DNA of 62,654 bases from NCBI GenBank assembly GCA_009783205.1, contig WRHO01000007.1, positions 1 through 62,654 of the forward strand, in the 5' to 3' direction. The notes beneath the pieces were generated by a model. That model worked only from the letters and a program-made list of their open reading frames with translations. It did no database searches and was not told the DNA's origin. Positions 1 through 9,129 of this stretch are shown piece after piece (the first letter of the stretch is position 1; every line of letters begins with the position of its first letter). Source of the stretch: Oscillospiraceae bacterium (lineage in GTDB: Bacteria; Bacillota; Clostridia; Oscillospirales; Ruminococcaceae). A program made the position numbers and the translations under genes.

Positions 1-57
1 TTTTCTCATTTTAGCTTCGACTATTTGAACTCTTTTTTCGAGTGATGTAGCTTTCAT
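1..57 (-). CDS. 5' end of an unidentified gene, cut by window edge
   Basis: An ATG at 57 reading leftwards opens a frame that stays open to the window edge (19 codons, beginning MKATSLEKRVQIVEAK). A perfect sigma-A promoter lies 24 nt upstream on the same strand (81-109), which is the main reason to believe the frame. The ribosome binding site is weak (only a GAG-like stretch before the start). The visible residues are polar and helical but too few to identify the protein. It is divergent from whatever lies at 93-674. Confidence 0.45.
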   Translation of the reverse strand, partial: MKATSLEKRVQIVEAKMRK

Positions 58-80
58 ATAATCAACTCATTTACAAAGCA

Positions 81-109
81 ATTATATCATATATGTGTGT
101 TAATGTCAA
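81..109 (-). promoter_or_regulatory. sigma-A promoter for the left-edge gene
   Basis: On the minus strand TTGACA (109-104) and TATAAT (86-81) are separated by exactly 17 bp. This is a full consensus sigma-A promoter reading left. The expected transcription start is about 17 nt before the ATG at 57. Confidence 0.75.
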
Positions 110-674
110 GCGGAAATGCTATACCTACAAAATAACAAACCTAAAACCTTTATGCGGAATGGGAACAACTGTTCGTGATTCTAAATCGGTAACATTGAGA
201 TTAACCGATAATCCTGTCACATTAGCACAAATCAACGCACTTAAAGAGATGCTACCCGAAAGAGCAGTAATAACCCATAACGCTGTCTGTAACGGATGCT
301 GTGATACTTTCTGCGATGTTTGTTGGGGTTCTCCTTGTGTGTGTCCGTTAAGTATTGATGTGGTTGATGGCACAATTGAGCTTCACAACCCTTCCTGAAA
401 GGCTGTTTCCTGTAAAGGATTGTATCTTACCAATGATGAGTATGATTTATTCAAACAACAACTTCCAGCGGTTATTGTTAGGGCAGGAGAATCTGTTTTT
501 GTTGAAGTTGGCGGGTTGAAGAGAGTCGGTGTTGGTTTTGATTTGACAGTGGGAGAAATGTTGCGGTTATATGATGTTGGGGGAATGGCTTTATCGGTGG
601 TTAATCTCTTTGGGTCAATTCCCCGCCGCTCTGCGGCGAATTTAGAATCTCGGTATGCTTTTCAAACTTTTTGA
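93..674 (+). pseudogene. possible broken gene with an in-frame TGA at 396-398
   Basis: Two open stretches, 93-398 and 399-674, are in the same frame and are separated only by a TGA at 396-398. Read through, the product would be about 190 aa. The first part has a cysteine-rich segment (CNGCCDTFCDVC followed by two more Cys), which might bind metal. The second part, from about 420, has LYLTNDEYDLFKQQLP and looks like ordinary protein. Neither half has a convincing ribosome binding site, and the 5' end overlaps the minus-strand promoter at 81-109. A GC hairpin CGCCGC-TCT-GCGGCG sits at 624-638 inside the 3' part. I do not recognise the family. The simplest reading is a decayed gene or gene remnant; a spurious open frame is also possible. 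Confidence 0.35.
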
Positions 675-682
675 ATATATAT

Positions 683-711
683 TTGACAAATAAGAATATT
701 TATGTTATCAT
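683..711 (+). promoter_or_regulatory. promoter of the BspA-like LRR gene
   Basis: TTGACA (683-688) and TATCAT (706-711) are separated by 17 bp, 55 nt upstream of the start codon at 767. A short direct repeat of TTTTTGTATATT (about 728-750) lies in the 5' untranslated region. Confidence 0.65.
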
Positions 712-766
712 GTTATTTAATAAATTCATTTTTGTATATTTTTGTATATTATTAAGGGAGATATAA

Positions 767-2209
767 ATGAAAAAGCAGATTACATCACTATTGCTGATAA
801 TCGCAATACTTACAGCGACAATGCCGCTTATAAAAACAACATTATCGGCTACGACAATAACGGGAAGCGGGTGGAGCTATGAAAGTGATACCGAAACGCT
901 GACTATAACGACAAATGAGGGAATAAACAACTGGCGCGGCTCGGACAATACTTATTTTAAACCTAAAGATGTAAGGAAAGCGGTTGTAAAAGATGGCGTT
1001 ACAATTATAGACGGTTTAATACAATCTCCTCCTGATTACCCGCCGCTCGAATATGATAACGCGGCATCCGCGGATGGAACGATTACATCTTTATTGGTGC
1101 CCGTACCGCCCCCTATTATATACGGCGCGTTTTCGAGTTGTGAAAGCTTAGTCTCGGTCACTCTACCCGACAGCCTTACAAGTATAGGCTATGTGGCGTT
1201 TATGGATTGTAAAAAGCTAACCGAGGTAACGCTTCCCAAAAATGTAACAAGTATAGGATATTCCGCTTTCGCGTCATGTGACGCGCTTGCCGAGGTAAAT
1301 CTTCCGAAGAGTCTCGTTAGCATAGATAAAAACGCGTTCGTAAACTGTAAAAGTCTTTCTGATATTAAGGTCGATATAGACAACGAAAACTTCTCGGCAT
1401 CGAACGGCGTTTTGTTTAACAAAGACAAATCTGTATTATACATTTATCCGAGAGGAAAAACGGAAACGACATATAAAATCCCCAATACGGTTAAGAAAAT
1501 TGAGACACGTGCGTTTGAACTCAGCAAGAATCTGACCTCAATAGATATCCCCGATAACGTCACAGATATATGTGACTACGCTTTCAAAGATTGTGAAAGG
1601 CTTAGAACGGTAACAATAGGGAGCATTAAGGCGTGGACATATTATGGCGCATTTGACGGCTGTAGGCGAATTACCACATTTATAACGGGATGTGGCGATT
1701 ATTCAAAATTCACCTCGCTCGGAACGGGCATAGAAAGTCTTACCGCGATTACCTTTACAAGCGAGAAACCGCCCGTTTTTGCCGAAAACGCATTTGACGG
1801 CGCGCCCAAATTAAAAACGATATATGTCCCGGTCGGCGCAAAAGCCGCTTATGAATCGGCAAGTAAAATCAACGACGTCCCGGGGGCTCCGTTAGAAAAA
1901 TACACAATTATAGAAGGTAAAAACCCCAATATTCCCGTTCCGGCTATACCTTGTGATGATTGTAAGCTTTGTAAATCGGATAAAAAACCGGTTAAGGGGT
2001 GTATATTAGGCGAAAAAACACCGGAAATACATGATTTTATAGAAATTCTGAAATTCTTAGTGCGAATTGAAAGCGCGATTGACGAATGTGTTAATTCGCT
2101 CGATGCCGCGTTAATCACCGATAAATCCAAGGAAAAGGGCGTTCCCGAAATTTTTGACGGTATAGCAATCCTTGAACACTTAGTCAAACTGACCGATATA
2201 ACAAAATAA
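767..2209 (+). CDS. secreted BspA-type leucine-rich repeat protein
   Basis: This 480 aa protein begins with a signal peptide (MKKQITSLLLIIAILTATM, with likely cleavage near residue 28). It carries BspA/LRR_5-type repeats from about residue 110 to 370, seen as recurring SLVSVTLPDSLTSIGYVAF-like units of about 23 aa, and a cysteine pair around CDDCKLCKSDKK (residues 398-409). The last 70 residues hold two related segments, IHDFIEILKFLVRIESAI and IFDGIAILEHLVKLTDI, which resemble a duplicated dockerin-like helix pair without the usual calcium-binding aspartates. The start is supported by AAGGGAG 7 nt upstream. BspA proteins are surface or secreted adhesins in gut bacteria; the ligand here is unknown. 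Neighbours do not suggest an operon, and a hairpin terminator follows at 2220. Confidence 0.85.
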   Translation: MKKQITSLLLIIAILTATMPLIKTTLSATTITGSGWSYESDTETLTITTNEGINNWRGSDNTYFKPKDVRKAVVKDGVTIIDGLIQSPPDYPPLEYDNAASADGTITSLLVPVPPPIIYGAFSSCESLVSVTLPDSLTSIGYVAFMDCKKLTEVTLPKNVTSIGYSAFASCDALAEVNLPKSLVSIDKNAFVNCKSLSDIKVDIDNENFSASNGVLFNKDKSVLYIYPRGKTETTYKIPNTVKKIETRAFELSKNLTSIDIPDNVTDICDYAFKDCERLRTVTIGSIKAWTYYGAFDGCRRITTFITGCGDYSKFTSLGTGIESLTAITFTSEKPPVFAENAFDGAPKLKTIYVPVGAKAAYESASKINDVPGAPLEKYTIIEGKNPNIPVPAIPCDDCKLCKSDKKPVKGCILGEKTPEIHDFIEILKFLVRIESAIDECVNSLDAALITDKSKEKGVPEIFDGIAILEHLVKLTDITK

Positions 2210-2219
2210 GCGGCATATT

Positions 2220-2281
2220 CCCCCTAAAATAATCATAGTATATTAATTGTATTACTATGATTATTTTAGGGGGAATTTTTA
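2220..2281. terminator. 21-bp stem terminator that also buries the next gene's SD
   Basis: A perfect 21-bp inverted repeat (2220-2240 with 2253-2273, loop of 12 nt) is followed by AATTTTTATT. It fits an intrinsic terminator for the LRR gene. The right arm ends in GGGGG-AA, the only Shine-Dalgarno-like sequence before the superoxide dismutase start at 2285, so the same hairpin may limit translation of read-through mRNA. Confidence 0.75.
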
Positions 2282-2284
2282 TTC

Positions 2285-2914
2285 ATGAAAAAACAATGTT
2301 ATCCGTTCAGGCTGTTTAAACTGCCCTACGCATTCAACGCGCTCGAACCCAATATCGACGCATTAACAATGGAACTGCACCACGACCGACATCTTAAGGC
2401 ATACACCGATAAGCTGAACGCCGCGTTGAAGCCTTTTCCCGAGCTGCACAATTGGTCGCTCGAAAGGCTTTTATGCAATATAAACAGCCTTCCGGTTAAG
2501 CTCCGTAATGATATCCGCAATAACGGCGGCGGCGTCTATAACCACATATACTATTTTTCCTGCATGAGTCCCGACGGCGGGGGAAGCCCCGGCGGTTCAT
2601 TTGCACAAAAAATCGACATTTGCTACGGCGATTGGAATTCTTTTAAAAAGAAGTTCAAGGAATACGCTTTGGAGGTATTCGGCTCGGGTTATCTGTGGTT
2701 AGTCACCGACAGGCGGGGACATCTAAAAATCCTGTGCAGTGCGAATCAAGATTCTCCCATAACAAGAGGATTTTGCCCGATAATGACAATAGACGTTTGG
2801 GAACACGCCTATTACCTTAAGCATTATAATGACCGCGCAAGCTATATAGACAATTGGTTTAACGTACTTAATATAGAATTTGCGGAAGAAAACTACTGTT
2901 GCAGTATTAATTGA
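2285..2914 (+). CDS. Fe/Mn-family superoxide dismutase
   Basis: This 209 aa protein has the complete Fe/Mn superoxide dismutase fold signatures. LPYAFNALEPNID and MELHHDRH at the N-terminus include the first metal His, about residue 32. The second metal His is in GGGVYNHIYYF, and the C-terminal motif DVWEHAYYLKHYND carries the last Asp and His ligands. The second-shell Tyr (HHDRHLKAY) is also present. It converts superoxide to O2 and H2O2 in the cytoplasm and would protect the Fe-S enzymes encoded nearby from air exposure. Which metal it prefers cannot be told here. There is no promoter of its own in view; the start lies 11 nt after a strong hairpin. The 3' end overlaps the 3' end of alaS by 22 nt on the opposite strand. 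Confidence 0.93.
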   Translation: MKKQCYPFRLFKLPYAFNALEPNIDALTMELHHDRHLKAYTDKLNAALKPFPELHNWSLERLLCNINSLPVKLRNDIRNNGGGVYNHIYYFSCMSPDGGGSPGGSFAQKIDICYGDWNSFKKKFKEYALEVFGSGYLWLVTDRRGHLKILCSANQDSPITRGFCPIMTIDVWEHAYYLKHYNDRASYIDNWFNVLNIEFAEENYCCSIN

Positions 2915-5442
2915 ACACAGGTTGTCAATTCCGCTAATGCGTCATCTGTTTTTGAAGCGTCGCCGATTCCCGCCATAGCCGTGTCGGGTCGTCCTCCACC
3001 CTTGCCGCCGGTAACGGCGGCTAATTTTCCCACAATTTTACCCGCATTATATCCCTTTTTAACCGCTTCGGGGGCGCAAATACATAAAAGATTCGATTCG
3101 CCGGCAATTACCGCTATAAATGATTTTTCGGAGTCCTTTAGTTTATCTCCGGCTTGTCTTATAGCGTTGGCGTCTGCACCGTGGATTTTTTGGGTGAACA
3201 AAGCGATTCCGTCAATTTCGCCCACCTTTTCAACAGATGAATTTGACGCCTGCATATCGGCAATAATTGAGTTAAGGCGGGATATCTCTTTGACATGAGC
3301 CGAATTTTGTGATTTAAGCTTCTCTATATCGCGATTAAACTCATTTTTATTCTTTTCAAACAAAGCAAGGACATTCATACCCGATACAGCCTCTATCCTT
3401 CGTATTCCCGAAGCAACACCCGATTCGGATATTATTTTAAATAAACCGATTTCGCCCGTGTTTCTTACGTGGGTTCCCCCGCACAGCTCCATTGATACGC
3501 CGGGAATTGTTACTACGCGTACCTTTTCCTCATATTTTTCACCGAACAACGCCGTCGCACCCAGTTGTTTTGCTTTATTCAACGACATTTTATCCATAGC
3601 GACGGTGTGATTACTCAGTATAATCTCATTAACATAATCCTCAACGTCGGCGATTTCATCATCTGTTAACGCCTGCGGGTGGGTAAAGTCGAAACGACAC
3701 CGAGCCTTATTTACGAGCGAGCCGGCTTGATGAACGTGTTCGCCCAACACCTCGCGCAATGCCGATTGTAATATATGCGCCGATGTGTGGTTACGCATTA
3801 TTGAGTCGCGGTTCACGGCGTTTATTGTCGCTACAACCTTATCGCCTTTTTTAAGCGGAAATTCTTTCTTCGGGTTGTGTTCACAATAACAGACCGACAA
3901 CCCCGACGCCGTTTTTTGCGTGTCTACGACCAAAATTTTACCGTTTTTACCGGTTATAAAGCCCGTATCTCCGACCTGTCCCCCGCTTTCTGCGTAAAAC
4001 GGCGTATTTTCGAGGATTACCAGCATTTGTTCGTCATCGTTTTTGTCCTCGCAAATCTCGAGAATTTTTGTATTTGCTAGTGCGCGGCTGACAAATAAGT
4101 TAGAAAGACCCGAAAGAGAGTCATGAACGCCGTCCCAACCGCCTTTAAACGATTGTTTCGAGCGGGCGGTGTCCTTTTGAACCTTCATAAGCTCTTTATA
4201 CTTGTCTTCATCGAAGGTCAAACCGCGTTCGTTTAAAATCTCACGGGTAAGGTCAACGGGGAAGCCGAAGGTGTCGTGCAGCTTGAAAACTACATCACCC
4301 GCAATTACTCCGCCTTGTTCAATATAACCGTTTAACAATTCCATGCCCTTTTCAACGGTTTTTGCAAAGCTCTCCTCCTCCATTTGGAAGGTTTTCTTAA
4401 TAAAGCTTTGTTTTTGAAACAATTCGGGATAAGCCTCCTTATTTTGTGCAATCACCTTATCGCATAATTCGAACAAAAAAGGCTTTTCTATTCCGATAAG
4501 CCGTCCGTGTCGGGCGGCTCTGCGAATAAGGCGGCGCAGAACATATCCGCGCCCTTCATTTGAGGGGAGTACCCCGTCGGCAATCATGAACGACGATGCG
4601 CGAACGTGGTCGGTTATTACGCGAACCGAAACGTCGCCTTTTGTCTCGCTACCGTATTTTCTTCCGGAGATAAGCTCTATTTTACTTATTACAGATTTAA
4701 TTGTATCAACCTCAAAAAGATTATTTGCCCCCTGCATTACACAAGCGAGACGTTCTAATCCCATTCCCGTGTCGATGTTTTTGTTCACCAACGGGGGGTA
4801 GTTACCGTTGCCGTCTGAATCGAACTGTGTAAACACAAGATTCCATACCTCAATATACCGGTCACAGTCACAGCCGACCTCGCACCCGTCTTTACAACCG
4901 TGTTCAATCCCACGGTCAAAATATATTTCGGAGCAAGGGCCGCAAGGCCCGCTTCCGTGTTCCCAAAAGTTATCGGCTTTCCCGAACCTTTTAACCCTAT
5001 TTTTGGGGATTCCGATGTTATCGACCCATATCGACATAGCCTCGTCGTCTTCCTCATAAACGCTTATCCACAATAAGTCCTTCGGTATATTTAAAACGTC
5101 GGTCAAAAATTCCCAAGCCCATTTACAAGCGTCTTCTTTAAAATAATCGCCAAACGAGAAATTGCCGAGCATTTCAAAAAATGTACCGTGTCTTGCGGTT
5201 ATTCCGACATTGTCAATGTCGGGGGTGCGAATACACTTTTGACACGATGCGGCGCGATTTTTAGGGGGAGTCTCAACCCCTTGAAAATACTTTTTAAGCG
5301 GGGTCATTCCCGCGTTAATAAGCAAAATTGAATTATCGCCCGACGGCGGTACTAACGGCGCGGATTCAAGGCGCAAATGCCCTTTTGATTCGAAAAAGTC
5401 CAAAAAATCCTTTCGCAATTGATTTAATCCTGTATATTTCAT
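2893..5442 (-). CDS. alaS: alanyl-tRNA synthetase
   Basis: This 849 aa class II synthetase charges tRNA-Ala. The N-terminal catalytic domain shows LRKDFLDFFESKGH and RHGTFFEMLGNFSFGDYF. The editing domain carries the zinc site HTSAH plus CGGTH with the following VRNTGEIG. The C-terminal C-Ala region contains a DHHA1-type tail with GGKGGGRPDTAMAG. Length is normal for the family. The start is supported by GGAGG 8 nt upstream. The leader from the promoter at 5485-5513 to the ATG is only about 36 nt, so no T-box riboswitch fits there. The gene is convergent with the superoxide dismutase and divergent from the histidine kinase. Confidence 0.97.
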   Translation of the reverse strand: MKYTGLNQLRKDFLDFFESKGHLRLESAPLVPPSGDNSILLINAGMTPLKKYFQGVETPPKNRAASCQKCIRTPDIDNVGITARHGTFFEMLGNFSFGDYFKEDACKWAWEFLTDVLNIPKDLLWISVYEEDDEAMSIWVDNIGIPKNRVKRFGKADNFWEHGSGPCGPCSEIYFDRGIEHGCKDGCEVGCDCDRYIEVWNLVFTQFDSDGNGNYPPLVNKNIDTGMGLERLACVMQGANNLFEVDTIKSVISKIELISGRKYGSETKGDVSVRVITDHVRASSFMIADGVLPSNEGRGYVLRRLIRRAARHGRLIGIEKPFLFELCDKVIAQNKEAYPELFQKQSFIKKTFQMEEESFAKTVEKGMELLNGYIEQGGVIAGDVVFKLHDTFGFPVDLTREILNERGLTFDEDKYKELMKVQKDTARSKQSFKGGWDGVHDSLSGLSNLFVSRALANTKILEICEDKNDDEQMLVILENTPFYAESGGQVGDTGFITGKNGKILVVDTQKTASGLSVCYCEHNPKKEFPLKKGDKVVATINAVNRDSIMRNHTSAHILQSALREVLGEHVHQAGSLVNKARCRFDFTHPQALTDDEIADVEDYVNEIILSNHTVAMDKMSLNKAKQLGATALFGEKYEEKVRVVTIPGVSMELCGGTHVRNTGEIGLFKIISESGVASGIRRIEAVSGMNVLALFEKNKNEFNRDIEKLKSQNSAHVKEISRLNSIIADMQASNSSVEKVGEIDGIALFTQKIHGADANAIRQAGDKLKDSEKSFIAVIAGESNLLCICAPEAVKKGYNAGKIVGKLAAVTGGKGGGRPDTAMAGIGDASKTDDALAELTTCVQLILQQ

Positions 5443-5484
5443 GCGCGAACCTCCATTTTTTATAAAATTAAATACCTTTCCTAT

Positions 5485-5513
5485 ATATTAACATAAATAT
5501 GCTTTAATGTCAA
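5485..5513 (-). promoter_or_regulatory. alaS promoter
   Basis: On the minus strand TTGACA (5513-5508) and TAATAT (5490-5485) are spaced by 17 bp. The -35 box of the divergent histidine kinase promoter begins only 8 bp away, so the two transcription units share a tight back-to-back control region. Confidence 0.75.
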
Positions 5514-5520
5514 TAAGTGA

Positions 5521-5549
5521 TTGACATATTTAGAAAAATGTGTTATACT
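5521..5549 (+). promoter_or_regulatory. promoter of the hybrid histidine kinase
   Basis: TTGACA (5521-5526) and TATACT (5544-5549) are spaced by 17 bp. The transcript leader of roughly 50 nt contains hairpin ACACC-TCGTC-GGTGT (5573-5587) directly followed by CGGAAAGG (5588-5595), the recurring leader motif of this region. Confidence 0.8.
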
Positions 5550-5608
5550 GTACTCCTTAAAGAAAAAATCTCACACCTCGTCGGTGTCGGAAAGGTATGG
5601 TCATTATA

Positions 5609-8600
5609 ATGTCGGAATCAAGTATAAAGAATGATAATTGTGCCGTTAATTCGGGTGAACCGAAAAATGTACACAGGAATATTCTGAACGCGCTCAATGA
5701 AATGGACGTTATATTGTCCTCGCAAAAAAATAAAACATTTGAGGAGTCTATGGGCGACGCATTGTTTCCTATTGCCGAGTCCGCAGATGTTGACAGAATT
5801 TTAATATATTCATATAACGAGAATAATAAGCTCGGGCAAATATACCGCTGGAGCAAGGCGGAGGGCGGCACTGTCGCGCTCGATAAAGAGCTTACCACCC
5901 TACCTGACATTTCTGTGTTCAAAAATTGGATTTCGCTTTCCGCAAAAGGAAAAAGCGTGAACATTAATCTCGATACAATGACCGACGACGAGCGGACTTT
6001 TTTAGATACATTTAATGTAAAATCGTTATTTTTCACACCGGTTTTTATAAATGATGAATTATGGGGGACGGTTGCTTTTCAAAATCATACCGTATCGCGA
6101 ATTTTTGACCAAGAAAGCGTTGAGCTTTTAACCCATGTTTCTCGCCTTTGTGCAAACGCGCTTATCAGGTTCGAAAAAACGGAGAGCGCGAAAATTGCTG
6201 TTGAACGGCTGAAACGTCGCGAAAAAGCATTGACCGCAATGAATAAAGCCGCCGTAACAATTATTTCGCACGATACAGAGAATTTTATCGAGGTAATGTC
6301 TAAAAGTTTGAGTTATATTGCTAAACCGTTCAGATTAGACAGAATTTCGGTATGGCGCAATAAACAAATGGAAGAAGGCTTGGGCGGGTCGCAAATCTAT
6401 CGTTGGGACAAAGACTCGGGCGGGACAACCGAACCTAATGAACAGCTTCAGAATATCACTTATAAGAACTTTGCACCGAGTTGGGAAAAAATATTAGAGA
6501 GCGGAAAGCCCTTGAACGGCCCCGTTTCTTTGATTCCCGATTCGGACGCTTTAAAATCCTTTGGGGTGGTGTCGGCTTATATTGTGCCGGTTATAATTAA
6601 AAATGTCTTTTGGGGATTCGTATTGTTTGAAGACCGCATAAGAGAACGACACTTTAAGGAAAGCTATATTGAAATGCTCAATTCTGCCGCGTATTTATGT
6701 GCAAACGCCGTTATACGCGACGAGACAGAGCGCGAGTTAATCGAAACCGAGGCAAACCGCGAAGCGAACAGAAGGATTCATCTCATGCTTAACGCTACTC
6801 CTCTCGCCTGTCGCTTGTGGAGCAGAGAGTTTAGAATTATTGATTGTAACGACGAATCGTACAGGCTTTTTGGATTAAAGAGTAAACGCGAATACATTGA
6901 GAAATACCGAAAACTTTCGCCGGTTAAACAGCCCGATGGGGTTAATTCGACCTTCAGACTTGTCGAGTATTTGACCAAGGCATTTGAAGACGGGAGATTT
7001 GTATTTGAGTGGATGCACCAAACGCTCGATGGTACACCTATTCCCGTAGAAATAACGCTTGTGCGTATAAAGTACAAGGATGATTTTGTTATCGCGGGAT
7101 ATACCCGCGATTTACGCGAATTAAAAACGCTTATGAGCGAGATAAAAACCGAAAACGAAAAAATTATTACAATGTCACACTGGTATGAGACAATACTCGA
7201 CTCGGTTCCGTTCGGAATCACGGTTCAAGACCTAAACAGAAGGTTCACCTTTTTTAATTCAACTGCGGAGAGAGTTTTTGAAAAAACGCGCAAGGATATG
7301 ATTGGAAGCGAGTGTAAAAGTCTCGGATTAGAAATATGCGAGACTAACGATTGTGCCATTACCTGCGCCAATAAAGGACAGATGCGAACCCATTTTAACC
7401 ACCACGATTCGTCTTATCAAGCCGACGTAGGCATACTTAAGGACATGAAAGGGGTTAAAACGGGTTATATTGAGATTATTCAGGATATAACAAAGATGGA
7501 GCTTATGGCAAAGCAACAGGCGGAGGCAGAAGCGGCAAGTAAGGCTAAAAGCAACTTTTTATCTAATATGAGCCATGAAATGCGTACACCTATGAACGCT
7601 ATTATCGGAATGACGGTTATCGGTAAAGACGCAAAGGATATTGACCAAAAGAATTACGCGCTTAATAAAATAAGCGAAGCGTCCTCACATCTTTTGGGCG
7701 TTATCAACGATATACTCGATATGTCTAAAATTGAAGCGGATATGTTGGACTTGTCGTATGTTGAGTTTAATTTTGACAGAATGCTTCAAAAGGTAATGAG
7801 CGTCGTAAACTTTCGTATTGACGAAAAAAGTCAACAGCTTTCGGTAAATGTCGACAGCGATATTCCGCGATTCATTGTCGGAGACGACCAAAGAATGGCA
7901 CAGGTTATCACAAACCTTTTATCTAATGCAATAAAGTTCACCCATGACGAGGGGAAAATACGACTCGAGGCTTTTCTCGTGAGCGAAGAGGCGGACGGAA
8001 CCTGTGAAATTCGTATAAGCGTTACCGATACGGGTATCGGCATTTCGGAAGAGAATCAAAAAAAGCTGTTTAGCGCATTTGTACAGGCGGAAAACGGGAT
8101 TAGTCGCGAATACGGCGGTACCGGTCTCGGACTAGTCATTTCTAAGCGCATTATCGAGCTTATGGGCGGAGATATTACCGTAGCTTCGATACTCGGTAAA
8201 GGTTCCGTGTTTACTTTTACCATGAAGGTGAAGCGCGGTAAGCAAAACCCTCAATCAATGCTTAACGAAGGGGTCAATTGGGGTAATGTACGTATTATGG
8301 TTGTTGATGACGAACCCGAGATATTAAAACAATTTGTCGGCATTTTTGAACAGCTCGGAATACATTGTGATGTTGCGTTAAACGGGCATGAAGCTTGTGA
8401 AAAAATTGAAAAGAACGGTTTTTATGATATATACTTTATTGATTTCGTCATGCCCGGAATGAACGGTATTGAGTTGACGGATAAGATAAAATGGCATTCG
8501 GACAGCCTACCGTCAAACGGTAAACCAAAACCGTGCGTTGTAATTATGATTACCGCGATGGATTGGAAACAATTGCGGGAGGACGCGTCAAAAGCGGGAG

Positions 8601-9100
8601 TCGATAAACACCTTCATAAACCGCTCTTATCGGCAACTATTGTCGATTGTGTAAACGAGTGTCTCGGAATAAGACAACTCGGTACAAGCATACCCTCCGC
8701 CCCGATTGACGGCGAGTTCGAAAATAAAAACATTCTTATTGTTGAAGATGTTGAGATTAATCGAGAAATATTCATCGCGCTTTTAGAAAAAACGGGTGCC
8801 GTTATTGATTCTGCCGAAAACGGAAAGGAAGCGGTTAAAATTGTATCGGACAACCTTAAACGCTATGATATTGTGTTCATGGATTTACAGATGCCGCAAA
8901 TGGACGGGTTTGAAGCAACGCGGCGTATTCGCGCTTTACCTTCCTGTGCAAAAGGAGAACTCCCTATTGTGGCTATGACCGCAAATGTTTTTAAAGAGGA
9001 TATTGACGCGTGTCTTGCCGCGGGTATGGATAAACACTTAGGTAAACCGTTCGACGTTTATAAGCTTTTTGAGATATTAAGGGGTTATTTGAAAATGTAG
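5609..9100 (+). CDS. soluble hybrid sensor histidine kinase, GAF-GAF-PAS-PAS-HisKA-HATPase-REC-REC
   Basis: This 1163 aa protein has no membrane segment, so it should sense a cytoplasmic signal. Domain order by eye is GAF (about 25-170), GAF (205-345), PAS (375-480), PAS (500-605), HisKA with phospho-acceptor His656 in MSHEMRTP, HATPase (N box LLSNAIKF, G boxes DTGIGIS and GGTGLGLVISKR), then two receiver domains with acceptors Asp945 (FIDFVMPGMNG) and Asp1092 (FMDLQMPQMDG). The second PAS holds four cysteines (CKSLGLEICETNDCAITC), a possible metal or redox site. No output domain is present, so a separate phosphotransfer partner or regulator is expected. I chose the ATG at 5609 rather than 5597: CGGAAAGG ends 13 nt before it, as at the related leaders, while 5597 is only 1 nt from it. 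Confidence 0.93.
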   Translation: MSESSIKNDNCAVNSGEPKNVHRNILNALNEMDVILSSQKNKTFEESMGDALFPIAESADVDRILIYSYNENNKLGQIYRWSKAEGGTVALDKELTTLPDISVFKNWISLSAKGKSVNINLDTMTDDERTFLDTFNVKSLFFTPVFINDELWGTVAFQNHTVSRIFDQESVELLTHVSRLCANALIRFEKTESAKIAVERLKRREKALTAMNKAAVTIISHDTENFIEVMSKSLSYIAKPFRLDRISVWRNKQMEEGLGGSQIYRWDKDSGGTTEPNEQLQNITYKNFAPSWEKILESGKPLNGPVSLIPDSDALKSFGVVSAYIVPVIIKNVFWGFVLFEDRIRERHFKESYIEMLNSAAYLCANAVIRDETERELIETEANREANRRIHLMLNATPLACRLWSREFRIIDCNDESYRLFGLKSKREYIEKYRKLSPVKQPDGVNSTFRLVEYLTKAFEDGRFVFEWMHQTLDGTPIPVEITLVRIKYKDDFVIAGYTRDLRELKTLMSEIKTENEKIITMSHWYETILDSVPFGITVQDLNRRFTFFNSTAERVFEKTRKDMIGSECKSLGLEICETNDCAITCANKGQMRTHFNHHDSSYQADVGILKDMKGVKTGYIEIIQDITKMELMAKQQAEAEAASKAKSNFLSNMSHEMRTPMNAIIGMTVIGKDAKDIDQKNYALNKISEASSHLLGVINDILDMSKIEADMLDLSYVEFNFDRMLQKVMSVVNFRIDEKSQQLSVNVDSDIPRFIVGDDQRMAQVITNLLSNAIKFTHDEGKIRLEAFLVSEEADGTCEIRISVTDTGIGISEENQKKLFSAFVQAENGISREYGGTGLGLVISKRIIELMGGDITVASILGKGSVFTFTMKVKRGKQNPQSMLNEGVNWGNVRIMVVDDEPEILKQFVGIFEQLGIHCDVALNGHEACEKIEKNGFYDIYFIDFVMPGMNGIELTDKIKWHSDSLPSNGKPKPCVVIMITAMDWKQLREDASKAGVDKHLHKPLLSATIVDCVNECLGIRQLGTSIPSAPIDGEFENKNILIVEDVEINREIFIALLEKTGAVIDSAENGKEAVKIVSDNLKRYDIVFMDLQMPQMDGFEATRRIRALPSCAKGELPIVAMTANVFKEDIDACLAAGMDKHLGKPFDVYKLFEILRGYLKM

Positions 9101-9129
9101 CGTTTTGAAGACCTATTTATCAACAAAGC

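Noticed and set aside
396-398. Selenocysteine at the TGA
   Set aside because: No convincing SECIS-like hairpin follows directly, and no selenoprotein family is recognised.
4785-5059. Open frames antisense to alaS and other long genes
   Set aside because: They lie wholly within a strongly conserved gene, lack ribosome binding sites and have unusual composition; they are shadows of the real frame.
5443-5490. T-box riboswitch before alaS
   Set aside because: The promoter at 5485-5513 leaves only about 36 nt of leader, far too short for a T-box.
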